Counted from the stretch's first letter, positions 1 to 9,680 are shown. The stretch: 40,000 nt of DNA from Euprymna scolopes (GCA_024364805.1 CM044488.1:128783128-128823127), one strand, 5' to 3'. The notes: a model not told the origin generated them from the sequence alone. Numbers and translations: made by a program.

Positions 1-16
1 GAGAGAGAGAGAGAGA
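1..16. repeat. (GA)n microsatellite at window edge
   Basis: Eight GA units open the window; the tract may continue outside it. Confidence 0.9.
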
Positions 17-73
17 TTTTCCCAGTTATTGATTTGAAGGTATAAAGTTTATGCTGCTGTAATTCAAGGCGAC

Positions 74-98
74 CTATATATATATATATATATATATC
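74..98. repeat. (TA)n microsatellite
   Basis: Short uninterrupted run of alternating TA. The sequence on either side (17-73 and 99-410) is plain AT-rich DNA in which I see no gene or repeat family. Confidence 0.9.
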
Positions 99-410
99 TC
101 ACCATTTTTATTTTTATCTCCAATGACGAATCGTGTATATTGCTTAATAAATAATAATTCTAAATTTAGAACACGTTGCTTCTTTTCCCCCAAACTTTTC
201 AAATCTTGCGAACCGGGAAGATATTGGTGTAACGTGGGAAAGTTTGCTTTTGGGGTTGAATTAGGCTAAATTTGTGGTTTTCTTTACAGTGCATAGACAA
301 ACGATTATAGAAATAGCAATTCAATGCGAGTTGGTAAAAATTAGAGAATGACTTTCACAATATTTTTTGGGACAAATGAGAAGAGAATCACCGAGAACGA
401 GTTTGCGTGT

Positions 411-458
411 TTAGTTTGTTTTATAGCATATCAACTAGCTAAGTTATTTAATGCCGAG
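411..458 (-). repeat. 3' tail of a SINE-like element (same family as 29011-29352)
   Basis: The words GCATATCAAC and TTATTTAATGCCGA occur here in the same order and spacing as at 29032-29060, inside a larger element with target duplications. Read on the minus strand this is the 3' end of that element, so this copy is strongly 5'-truncated. From 459 to 879 I see nothing recognisable. Confidence 0.5.
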
Positions 459-879
459 CAGATTTGTCAAACATATTTCTATAGTTAGGATGATTATGTT
501 TAGTTCTAGAAAACATTATTTGTGGAATGAAATTTCACTGTGAGAGTGGGAACATTAGTTTGTGACCTTTTAGCTAAGAAGGAATGTATGAGTCTCAGAA
601 AACACCACTTATAGGAAAACATTTTCTTCTTTGGCATTGGTAATCTTCGTTGTTCTCAGGCATTGTATCTTATGTAGTTTCTGACTTTTAGACAAAAGCC
701 ATCACATATGCACAACTTTCCTTTATATGGTTAATGAAATGAAAATAATTTACTCTTGTGGATTAAAAACAAAAATGTAAGTTAGAAATTCCGTTGAAGT
801 TCTAAGTTTAATTAGATGGTTCCCAAGTTTAAAAAAGATGCAATTAAAAGACTGGACGTTACATTTGCAAAAAATATTC

Positions 880-945
880 TGAATATAACGCTTGAAATGA
901 GAACAGTAGTCCAAATAATCCACATTACCAATCCTCATCTAAAAA
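880..945 (+). repeat. Fragment of a repeat with tail CCTCATCTAAAAA
   Basis: The string TGAGAACAGTAGTCC, followed about 30 bases later by CCTCATCTAAAAA, is shared with 5340-5385 and in part with 10045-10075. Partial reverse copies lie at 1271-1320 and 9681-9720. The family is unnamed here; two copies also carry the CTGAAGA...GAAAC block described at 5262-5390. Confidence 0.45.
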
Positions 946-1084
946 ATTCAGAAAGGTAGCATGCAATCATATAAAACAGACATTAAACCAAAAACTAGGA
1001 AACGTAAAAACATTACACTTGAATGAAATAACATACAAATAAATGTAAAAGGGTGTAATTTTAAAGGTGATAGTTTTAACCTCG

Positions 1085-1178
1085 TTTCCACACACAGCAT
1101 AGTGCATCCACCATAAAAAGCATAGACGACATTTCCACACACAGCATAGTGCATCTACCATAAAAAGCATAGACGACA
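1085..1178. repeat. 47-bp tandem duplication, two copies
   Basis: Two head-to-tail copies of a 47-bp unit (1085-1131 and 1132-1178) containing CACACACAGCATAGTGCAT differ at about one base, which indicates a recent local duplication. The open frames across it on the minus strand are a by-product of the repeat. Confidence 0.9.
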
Positions 1179-1270
1179 GGTATATCTGCTGTTTTTCTAC
1201 TTTTAGAAAATGTGAACGTTTAGACTTTTATCTCAGAAAATGGGACAAAAATGGATGCAATTATCTTAAA

Positions 1271-1320
1271 ATTATTATTCAGATTATTTGAATCGCTATT
1301 CTCATCTTGGTTGTTATTTT
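1271..1320 (-). repeat. Reverse copy of the TGAGAACAGTAG repeat
   Basis: On the minus strand the segment reads AACAACCAAGATGAGAATAG and then an AAATAATC stretch, matching 5325-5365. It is short and diverged. From 1321 to 1590 nothing else is visible. Confidence 0.35.
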
Positions 1321-1588
1321 TACCAGGGTTGCAAATGCTGTAATCTTTATCAGGTGCACCTTGTTCAAATAATTTTCCTTCTAACGGACATGATAGAGTA
1401 AAATATACTAATTTATGTTATTCATAGTTATTATCGCCATTAATAAGGATGAAACCCTCAATCTTCCATAGAATATATCTCAGAATTGACTGTAAACCAA
1501 TGCTTATAACCATTACACCATGAGAACAATACTAATATCAATTTTCGTAGCTTTAAACTTAATCTATTTTAGATGTGCAGTATTACTC

Positions 1589-1709
<121 letters not shown>

Positions 1710-1712
1710 GTA

Positions 1713-2884
1713 CCGGCTAAAAGAAAGTCCATACTAGTGATTTTTTCAAAATCTGCAAAGTTAAGATAAATTTAATGTAACTGTGTAAACAACCTATACC
1801 TCATTTGATTGGCCTTTTATTCTTCTATAATTTTACCTGTTAATATTTAATTTAATTGAAATATTCTAGTGTTCACATCAATTTAAAAAAATAACTTCAA
1901 ATTGAGGAGGGAAAAAGAAAGTCTGCAGCAACAAATTTGCTTAAAACCAGCTTAAATTATTGCCCCTAAATCAGTTTAAACTACCCACTAACAGGAAACA
2001 AAGCATCTCTAATCATAATTGTTGTTCCAGGTTATACAATGTAACATTTATTCCATATGCCACGACTTTCTCTTAGTGATCATAAGGAGCTCATTAATTT
2101 CCATCTTTCTGGTTTATCCAATCGAGAAATCAGTCGCAGATTGAAATGTGATGAGAAAATGGTATGAAAAACTATGCAAAAGCACCAAAACACCGGCAGT
2201 GTTTGTGATGCCCTAAATCTAGTCGTACTAGAGTTACTTCTAACAGGGAAGACAACGCTATCAAGGTCCGCAGCCAAAGAAACAGATTTGAAACGGCTCC
2301 CCAAATCCAACAACAGTGCAATCTTGTTAAAAAGTGCTCTCTTTCTACTGTCAACAGATTAAAAGAATTAAATTTGCGAGGATATGTTGCAAGACGAAAC
2401 CAATGATTTCTGTAAAGAACAAAAAATGCCGTCTGGACTTCGTCAAATGCAATGAAGATCATGACTCTTCATATTAGTCAAAAGTGCTTTTTAGCGACGA
2501 AAGCAAGTTCAATAGGCTAGACAGTGATGGTAGGCAGTACGTCCGTCGGAGGAAAGATGAAGAATTTAATCCTAGCTGCTCAGTTTCAATGCTGCAAGGT
2601 GGTGGAGTTTCTGTTGTATTTGTGTTGCATTAATGTTTTAAAGTTACATTTAAATAATATTTTTCCATTATGTGGATTTTTTTTTTGCCTCCTCAATTTA
2701 AAGTTATTTTTTAAATCAACGTGAACACAAGAATATTTCAATTAAAAGTCAATATGAACAGGTAAAATTATAGAAGAATAAAAGGCCAATCAAATGACGT
2801 ATAGGTTGTTTAAACAGTTACATTAAATTTAGCTTAAATTTGAAGTTTTTGAAAAAATTACAATCGCGGACTTTCTTTTTGCCG

Positions 2885-2886
<2 letters not shown>
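1713..2886 (+). mobile_element. Tc1-type DNA transposon, internally deleted copy
   Basis: The element is flanked by TA on both sides and has inverted repeats of about 215-225 bp (1713-1935 and 2665-2886). Each inverted repeat contains an AAAGAAAGTCC-type block at its outer edge and again at its inner edge, the IR/DR layout known from several Tc1-family transposons. The centre holds a decayed transposase. Compared with the related copy at 6264-7874 it lacks about 425 bp: homology jumps at about 2607 from the GGTGGTGGAG word to sequence that lies beyond the transposase stop in the longer copy. It could have moved only with transposase supplied in trans. Inserted in a TA microsatellite. Confidence 0.88.
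2057..2607 (+). pseudogene. Tc1 transposase remnant (N-terminal half)
   Basis: The reading begins MPRLSLSDHKELINFHLSGL and continues SNREISRRLK, the helix-turn-helix DNA-binding region typical of Tc1 transposases. About 37 codons in, a TGA follows the KMV residues, and the frame then shifts. Later stretches in other frames (RTRVTSN, STVNRLKELNLRGYVARR, RRLDFVKCNEDHDS) still match the central transposase. The DDE-domain end (the DWPAQSPDLNP part) is absent through the internal deletion. The start is the ATG that lines up with the ATG of the 6.6-kb copy. Nonfunctional. Confidence 0.85.

Positions 2887-2917
<31 letters not shown>
2887..2917. repeat. (TA)n microsatellite
   Basis: Continuation of TA repeats on the right side of the Tc1 copy. 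This supports insertion of the transposon into a pre-existing TA tract that also supplied 1592-1708. Confidence 0.9.
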
Positions 2918-2921
<4 letters not shown>

Positions 2922-3009
2922 ATGCATAGATCATCATATGATTAGATCACTCTGACAGATGTTAAAAACATTTAAAAAATAAATGTTTAAATTTTAACAA
3001 TACTTCTCA

Positions 3010-3170
3010 CTGTTAATGGTGGCCGAATGGATTTGGTCCTTGCTAATGGAGTCAGAGGTGGTTTGTTGCTGGGTTCGAATCTCAACTGGTGTTAATCATA
3101 ACACCCTGCACTGATGATTCTCGAAATGATGAAGCAGTAGTGTTTGTAGGTATTTAATAATTATTATAGT
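3010..3170 (+). repeat. tRNA-derived SINE
   Basis: A box A-like word GTGGCCGAATGG (3019-3030) resembles the D arm of leucine or serine tRNAs. A box B-like word GGGTTCGAATC (3071-3081) follows at a spacing typical of a Pol III internal promoter. The tRNA-unrelated body, with CTGATGATTCTCGAAATGATG, ends in an AT-rich tail with repeated TAATTATTATAG-like words. No CCA end and no clean cloverleaf, so this is a SINE head, not a tRNA gene. Confidence 0.7.
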
Positions 3171-3179
3171 AAATAATAT

Positions 3180-3749
3180 ATATATATATATATATAAAAG
3201 CGAAAATGTATGTATGTATGTGTGTTTGCTTTTTCTGTTTGTCTACAATAGGCTTTTTTCAGAGAAGCGGTCGGTCGGTTCATAACTTTTTAAAACTTTT
3301 TATATCACATATAAATCGTAATATCTCACAGTTTACAACAAAGCTCGCCTGTCTATTTAATTTGCTCGATTTCGGGAAGATAAATATTCAACATATGTCG
3401 CTCGCCGCATGTGGGTGAGTCTTTTTCCTATAACATCTTGGGAAGCGTTCCCGCACTAAATGATACTATCCCACAGTCAAACTTGACCTCATTAACTCAT
3501 TAAAACGGGCACCTGCCAAATCCAAGTAATTAAATAAATTCAAACATGTTTCCGTTAGCATCTCGCGGTGGAGCAATCGTTAACGTCGCACGTTTTTTTT
3601 TTTCACACTTTAATTTACAACTTTGCCTCAATGGTTCAGGTTCGATCCTCATACTTACCTACCAAAACATTTTTTTTACCCCACCCTCACCCACAGAGTT
3701 TCCACACACACCTCCAAACACCCAGGCAACGCCGGGTACCCCTCGCTAG
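3180..3749 (+). mobile_element. Non-autonomous Helitron-like element (family 1)
   Basis: The right end is CTAG (3746-3749) followed by T. It is preceded at about 7 bases by a hairpin built on ACCC...CGGGT with loop GCAACG (3720-3738), the classic 3' signature of Helitrons. The left end merges into a TA tract and then TAAAAGCGAAAATGTATG, which is shared with the minus-strand copy at 23162-23768. Inside are a tRNA-like box A (3562-3590, GGTGGAGCAATCG) and box B (3638-3650, GGTTCGATCC). No Rep/helicase is encoded. The copy shares ends, but only part of its middle, with 23162-23768. Confidence 0.7.
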
Positions 3750-4690
3750 TATATATATAAACGGCAAAATATGATTGTATATTTCATTCTATTATGTGCG
3801 TCTATGTAAGTGGAAGCTTATCCCTTATTTGTATTTGTTTATCTAATAAGTGAACTTGCCTTGATATAGCCAGCATGCAAATTTTAATTACCTCCCTTTA
3901 GTCTATAAACTTCACAATTTGCTGTATAAACATCATCAATTTGGTTGTGATCATATAATTTAAAGCTTCTATTTGGTGTCTAATCTATGTGCTGATGAAA
4001 AGAGTTTATTTCAATAAAAAATTATATCGTCTCAGAAATGATCGTACACAAACTGGTTGTCGGAGTTGTATTCTTGGAACCTAAGTAAATGATTTCTTAG
4101 TGCAACTACACTATGATAACGAAATTTGGAAAATAAAAAAAATCGATTTAAAACACTATGGTATCTACTGACTGCGTCAATTTCAACAAAAAGCAATGAT
4201 ATTTACTTAATTGGCATGTCTAATACTTAAACATTACAATATTTATCCCCCCCCCCCAAAAAAGGGTTTTTGATCCTTATCATAAAAATCCTCTTCATAG
4301 TTTTGAGAACATGTGACATAACAAGGGAAATAACTCAATTATGCTAAAAATGGCAAGTTGCTCATATTTATGATTTTTAACGCACAATTCATAAAAAAAA
4401 AATTGGCAATAGTTACACATTATTTACCTCCCCTTGGAGCTCGTCACTGTTTTTTTTTAGCCAAACATATTTTTGCTAATTTTCGTCAAAAAATGTTTTC
4501 TTTAATAATATTTTTACTACCTATAATCGTTTTTCGTAATTTTTTTTTAATGTATTCATTACTGTAACATAACAATTAAGTTGGCAGCATTGGTTTTCCT
4601 TGAAATTCAATATTAAACATTTCGGATTTCACTATTAAAGTGTAGCTGTATTAATTTTTTCCATAAATCATTTTACCTTAAATATATATA
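3750..4690. other. No recognisable gene
   Basis: AT-rich DNA with several homopolymer runs (C-run at 4246-4257). Open frames are short, contain poly-F/I stretches and have no recognisable motif. TTACCTCCC words at 3888 and 4422 are common non-coding words and nothing more. Confidence 0.6.
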
Positions 4691-4694
4691 TGTA

Positions 4695-4786
4695 GGGTGT
4701 GGCATAAGTAACGCCTTTTGTTTAAGTGATTATTTCGATATTTTTTAATCGAAAATTAAAAATGACGTTGCTTATGTTTCACACTG
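4695..4786. mobile_element. Tiny MITE with TA-flanked 24-bp inverted repeats
   Basis: The left end reads GGGTGTGGCATAAGTAACGCC. The right end, read in reverse, is CAGTGTGAAACATAAGCAACG, so about 17 of the first 21 positions pair. TA lies at both borders (4693-4694, 4787-4788), the expected duplication for Tc1/mariner relatives. At 92 bp it is almost nothing but its inverted repeats. It sits 16 bp left of the 12-bp satellite. Confidence 0.7.
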
Positions 4787-4802
4787 TATATTTACTTGGG
4801 TG

Positions 4803-5238
4803 GATTAAATTAAGAATTAAATTAAGGATTAAATTAAGGGTTAAATTAAGAATTAAATTAAGGATTAAATTAAGGATTAAATTAAGGATTAAATTAAGGA
4901 TTAAATTAAGGAATAAATTAAGGAATAAATTAAGGATTAAATTAAGGAATAAATTAAGGATTAAATTAAGGAATAAATTAAGGATTAAATTAAGGATTAA
5001 ATTAAGGATTAAATTAAGAATATAATTAAGAATTAAATTAAGGATTAAATTAAGGATTAAATTAAGGATTAAATTAAGAATATAATTAAGAATTAAATTA
5101 AGAATTAAATTAAGAATTAAATTAAGGATTAAATTAAGGATTAAATTAAGGATTAAATTAAGGATTGAATTAAGGATTAAATTAAGGATTAAATTAAGGA
5201 TTAAATTAAGGATTAAATTAAGAATTAAATTAAGAATT
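4803..5238. repeat. 12-bp satellite (ATTAAATTAAGG), about 36 units
   Basis: A very regular array whose units are mostly GGATTAAATTAA, with variants GAATTAAATTAA, GGAATAAATTAA and GAATATAATTAA. Variants recur in blocks: the stretch around 5020-5090 repeats the same variant order twice, showing expansion by duplication of multi-unit blocks. The repeating IKLR open frame is an artefact of a 12-base period. Confidence 0.97.
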
Positions 5239-5261
5239 CAGTTCTAAATTTTGTATAGGCT

Positions 5262-5390
5262 ACAGAGTTCAAAAAGGTGCACCTGAAGAAGGTTGCGTCG
5301 GTCGAAACGTTGTGAAAAACTAACAACCAAAATGAAAATAATAGTCTGAATAATGAAACAACAGTTAAGCCTCATCTAAAAATTTTTAGG
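5262..5390 (+). repeat. Retroelement-tail repeat with CTGAAGA...GAAAC block
   Basis: AGAGTTCAA, CACCTGAAGAAGGT, TCGAAACGTTGTGAAAA and a CCTCATCTAAAAA end occur in this order. The copy at 9968-10085 has the same arrangement and lies just upstream of Penelope-type sequence. This suggests the block belongs to the end of a Penelope-like or similar retroelement; I infer that from position only. A short GTTGT/ACAAC stem can form just after the GAAAC word. Confidence 0.5.
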
Positions 5391-5613
5391 TACAAACAAA
5401 TTTTCTTGTAGACAAAACATTTACTATCTTAAAAATAAATACAAAAAAAATGAGAATGTGATCGCATTCTGAGATATACTAATGCGTCAGCAGGAAAGGG
5501 AGGCAAAGGTTATACAAGAATGTTAAACGTTGATTCGTTTTAGTGACATTCTTGAAAAACAAGCGATTCGATATGGCTCAGAGTTCTAGCAATAAAGCTT
5601 TTATCTCTGAACA

Positions 5614-5868
5614 ATGACCGGATTTTACATGCTAAGCCATCTTATCTCAATTACAACGACACCTCGTTTCAATCTGAAAAAAAAAAAAGGCCTGTTTTAT
5701 CAGGTCAAAGGAGATTTAATATATGTACAGAAATGGCGAGATGGTGAAATTCTTGCATGGTTTGTTTGCTGCTCGTCGTATCATACGAACAATTTATGGA
5801 TTTATGGTTATACATACATTTTGATAATTATGTTTAAACTGTTACTTACACGTCATGTCGACCAATAA
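5614..5868 (+). pseudogene. Possible piggyBac-type transposase fragment
   Basis: The open frame reads, after a lysine-rich stretch, VKGDLIYVQKWRDGEILAWF and then CSSYH. This resembles the piggyBac transposase segment in which a Lys-Trp-x-Asp core is followed by a Leu-Ser-Thr/Ser-x-His motif. The N-terminal part of the frame (FYMLSHLI...TPRFNLKKKK) would match the preceding variable region. No TTAA-bounded ends were found, and the neighbouring DNA does not continue the family. The match is short, so a chance resemblance is possible. The tail past 5790 looks non-coding. Confidence 0.35.
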
Positions 5869-6216
5869 ACATGCATACACATATATGAATAGATTTGAAT
5901 TGATTTCCACTTTTCAAAATCGTTTGCGTCCGGTCAATTTATTCAGAGTGTACTGTATTTATATATAAAGTTAGGTTATGTTTGTATGTACAAGATTCGG
6001 CCAAACTAATTAACAGATCATTATGAATTTTGGAACACAGCTGCTAGTCATAAGGGGCCAAAACGTGGGAAATATTTACTTTAGTTTTAAGTAAAGGAGA
6101 AGAGCAAAAACCTTTTGTAAAAATTCAAATATCTCAGATTTCTGTGAAATTTAATAAATAAATATTCCTCAAATTTCAGTTTGCTGGAAAAAGGATTTTT
6201 AAGGCAACATAATGAG

Positions 6217-6220
<4 letters not shown>
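5869..6220. other. No recognisable gene
   Basis: AT-rich spacer between the possible piggyBac fragment and the TA tract at 6221; nothing supported. Confidence 0.6.

Positions 6221-6255
<35 letters not shown>
6221..6255. repeat. (TA)n microsatellite
   Basis: TA run directly left of the second Tc1-type element, repeating the association seen at 1592-1708. Confidence 0.9.
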
Positions 6256-6259
<4 letters not shown>

Positions 6260-6263
6260 TAAT

Positions 6264-7874
6264 GCCGGCAAAAAGAAAGTCCGCACTTGCAATTTTTTTC
6301 AAAACATGCAAATTTAAGCTAAATTTTATGTAACTGTTTAACCAACCTTATAACCTCATTTGATTGGCCTTTTATTCTTCTTATAATTTTACCTGTTCAT
6401 ATTTAACTTTTGATTGAAATATTCTAGTGTTCACGTCAATTTAAAAAAATAACTTCAAATTGAGGAGGCAAAAAGAAAGTCCGCAGCAACAAATTTGCTT
6501 AAAACCAGCTTAATTATCGCCCCTAAATCAGTTTAAAATATCCACCAACAGGCAACAAAGCATCTCTAATCATAATGTTGTTATTCCAGGTATACAACGT
6601 CAAATTTAGTCCATATGCCACGACTTTCTCTTAGTGATCGTCAGGAGTTCATTAATCTCCACCTTACTGGTTTATCCAATCGAGAAATCAGCCGCAGATT
6701 GAAATATGACAAGAAAACGGTATGAAAGACTGCGCAAGAGAACCGAAACACCAGCAGTGTCCATGATGACCCTAACTCTAGTTGTACTAGAGTTACTTCT
6801 AACAGAGAAAACAATGCTATCAAGATCCGCAGCGTAAGAAACAGAGTTGAAACGGCTCTCCAAATCCAACAACAGTGCAATCTTGTTAAAAAAAATGCTC
6901 TCTTTCTACTGTCAACAAATTAAAGGAATTAAATTTGCGAGGATATGTTGCAATACGCAAGCCAATGATTTCTGTAAAGAACAGAAAGCGCCGTCTGGAC
7001 TTCGTCGGATGCAATGAAGATCATGACTCTTCATATTGGTCAAAAGTGCTTTTTAGTGACGTAAGCAAGTTCAATATGCTAGACATTGATTGTAGGCAGT
7101 ACATCTGTCAGAGGAAAGACAAAGAATTTAATCCTAGGTGCTCAGTTTCAACGCTGTAAGGTGGTGGAGGTTAAGTTTTGATGTAGGACATTATTAGTAC
7201 CAATGGTCCAGGGCCTACAGTTCGCTTGCAAGGTCGAATTAATTCGACCAATTTGGTCGAAATATGGATGATAATCTCATCTTCATATAGGAAAATGCTC
7301 CCATTCACACAGCTGGCAATGTCCAGGGGTTCCTGGAAGAGCATGATATTCCGTGTTTGGATTGGCCTGCACAATCTCCAGACCTCAATCCTCTCAAAAA
7401 CATATGGCATTACATCAAGCAACAGCTACGCAATAAAATTGCAAATTTGGAAGAACTTTGGAGAAAAATTAAAGAAAAGTGGGATGCCCTTTCCCCGGAG
7501 TATTGCTGCAGTCTAATTCAAGGAATTCCCAAAAGATTGCAGGCTGTCAAATTGCAGAACCGCTATGCTACTAAATATTAACTAGTTCATTGTGTTCCTG
7601 TTTTATTTGTGTTGCATTAATGTCCTAAACTTACATTTAAATAATAATTTTCAATTGCTGCAGACTTTCTTTTGCCTCCTAAATTTGAAGTTATTTTTTT
7701 AAAATTGACGTGATACTAAAATATTTCAATTAAAAGTCAAATATGAACATGTAAAACTATAGAAGAATAAAAGGCCAATCAAATGAGGTGTAGTTTGTTC
7801 AAACAGTTACATAAAATTTTGCTTAAATTTGCATATTTAAAAAAAATTACAAGTGCGGACTTTCTTTTTGCCGC
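6264..7874 (+). mobile_element. Tc1-type DNA transposon, near full length
   Basis: About 1.6 kb, the usual Tc1 size. Inverted repeats are about 220 bp. The outer ends carry GGCAAAAAGAAAGTCCGC at 6267-6284 and its reverse at 7855-7872. The same word recurs inside each repeat at 6467-6484 and, slightly changed, at 7660-7676, exactly 200 bp from the outer one on the left. This is the double-site IR/DR arrangement. The central transposase is interrupted. The copy is more complete than 1713-2886 and belongs to the same family, so the two define a local family consensus. Confidence 0.92.
6615..7581 (+). pseudogene. Tc1 transposase pseudogene
   Basis: From the ATG at 6615 the reading is MPRLSLSDRQEFINLHLTGL, then SNREISRRLK and KTV followed by TGA, the same stop as in the 1.7-kb copy. 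Later frames give STVNKLKELNLRGYV, then KRRLDFVGCNEDHDSSYWSK and VLFSDVSKFN, where the catalytic Asp lies in the FSD motif. The last 225 bases are open: DWPAQSPDLNPLKNIWHYIK through KRLQAVKLQNRYATKY and a stop at 7579. The expected third catalytic acid (Glu or Asp after the LNP-x-x-N word) is replaced by the sequence PLKN. Total span of ~322 codons fits the 330-345 usual for the family. Several frameshifts make it inactive. Confidence 0.9.
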
Positions 7875-8234
7875 TGTGTATATATTCTTTAAACTAAATC
7901 AAGACAACAAAGATTGGATTGATATACAACAAGTAGTGCATTTTCATTGTTCATTACAATTGTTTTGGGACCATTCGGACAATTTCAAACCTTATATCGT
8001 TTGAAAGTATTCACAAGAACGGCATATCTTCATGCGTTGAGAAAAACACTTTTTTTTTTAATGAACAATATGGAATCCATTTTTCTTTTAAGGAAAACCA
8101 TGTGACAACAACTTTATCTACATTTCTTCCTTCAGAGTTTTTTTTTCCGTTTTCCATTTGTTGTGGATTTTTTATATCTGTTCGTACATGAACAATTACC
8201 TAATTCTCAATTACATAAACATAATAAAATTCAG

Positions 8235-8235
<1 letters not shown>
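7875..8235. other. No recognisable gene
   Basis: Unassigned AT-rich DNA between the Tc1 copy and a TA tract. Confidence 0.6.

Positions 8236-8239
<4 letters not shown>

Positions 8240-8300
<61 letters not shown>
8240..8300. repeat. (TA)n microsatellite
   Basis: About 30 TA units, followed 33 bases later by a foldback element. Confidence 0.95.
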
Positions 8301-8302
<2 letters not shown>

Positions 8303-8332
8303 TGGAATGATAAAATTGTCGCCCTAGAAAAA

Positions 8333-8500
8333 TGAATAAACATATATTTTTGCTCATCAGCACATATATTGAAAAAGTTATTTAAAAATTATTTAAAAGT
8401 CATCGCTCACACTGTATGATATTCTTTTTCTATGACTTAAATACCTTTCAAATAACTTTTTCAATATATGTGCTGATGAGCAAAAATGTATGTTTATTCA
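8333..8500. mobile_element. Foldback MITE, ~70-bp arms
   Basis: The left arm (8333-8403) and right arm (8432-8500) are near-perfect reverse complements. Both contain TTGCTCATCAGCACATATAT or its complement, followed by TGAAAAAGTTATTT. The loop is about 28 bp. Nothing is coded. The structure fits a foldback or hairpin MITE; no related full-length transposon is present in the window. Confidence 0.85.
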
Positions 8501-9680
8501 TAATTGATAATTTTGCTAACTGCATTTCATTTCTTCTGATGATATAAGCCATGGATTAAGGAAATGAATATAATTCTTTTCCATACATCTCTTGTTTCAA
8601 ACAATAAATTCCTAACTTGAATGTATCTATGTATATTTTAATTTACAGAATTTAACTTTAATCCTTAAACTTTATATTTTTGCATTAAGTTTAATCTATT
8701 ATAATTTGATTTTAATCTTTATAAGCGGACATAAAATGCGATGCAAAACTTCTGTTGTGAGATTTACTTTTATGTTTCTTTGGACGAGTATTCTACTAAT
8801 AATACTTATAAAAGACTTATACATTTGGAAGGTTTATAAAATATAGAAGTGATGCGGTGTGTTGTGTTGTAGTGCTTATGGGTGTGGATAGTGATCTCTG
8901 TGTACCAAGTTAACACTCTTGTGAAAGATATGAACCCATATACAGCTATAAATTAAATAGGCAGGTTGACTGTTAAATATTACATACCCAACATCAATAG
9001 TGATCAAGTTAGCTAATGTGAATATTGACAAAGGGTCACACAACACACAGAGGTCATGATAACCAAGACCTGCAAAACAGAATTATTCCCAGGGTCGAAT
9101 GAAAGATGAGTAGCGTACAGTTGAGGCAGGGGGCAACAAGTCAAAACAGTTGTATGATGACGAATGACATGTTTTCCAGCTGAGAGAAACAAAGGTTTTC
9201 AAGTGGAAGCCGTGTGAATGAAACACCATCAATAATGTCGGAAACTTATAATTTATAATCTAAGTCGAATGTTACTTTAATATCTGTCCATTGCATCATT
9301 CATGTCGTTAAGTTAGAAAGTTCATAAAATAATTAGCTAAAAACATTAGTCTCTCTCTCTCGAGTCTATTTTCTCCAAATCAAATCTTGAAGAATACTCG
9401 GCGAACGTCTCCTTGTGTTTTTTTTTCATGAAAAAAAGCAGAAATGATATATAAGACCAGTATGTATAAATAACGTCCTAACTTGTTATTGAAAATGTTA
9501 CAATGCCTTAGTTGTGAAACTCATAGAAGGAAAACTCCAAAATAATGCTAGCATTTCTCTGCTTATCCCAGCATTATTTCCATGTCATCGTAAACTTCTC
9601 CTGGCCATTAGACTAAAGCAATGCCAATTCAAGGGACACGTGCCATTGAAAAATTGTGCACTACTAGCTTCACTCATTAT
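8501..9680. other. No recognisable gene; short CT run at 9350-9361
   Basis: Longest non-repeat stretch of the left half. Slightly higher GC around 8840-9240 than its surroundings, but frames are short and carry no motif. I cannot assign it. Confidence 0.55.

Noticed and set aside
3019-3090. True tRNA gene
   Set aside because: Boxes A and B are present but no acceptor stem or anticodon arm folds; it is a SINE head. The same holds at 13482, 21973 and 24932.
3100-3130. Hammerhead-like CTGATGA...GAAA in the SINE body
   Set aside because: Only five bases separate the two boxes, too few to form helix II.
4726-5025. Lys/Arg/Ile/Leu repeat protein
   Set aside because: A 12-base period keeps one frame open; variant units then break it. 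Satellite DNA.
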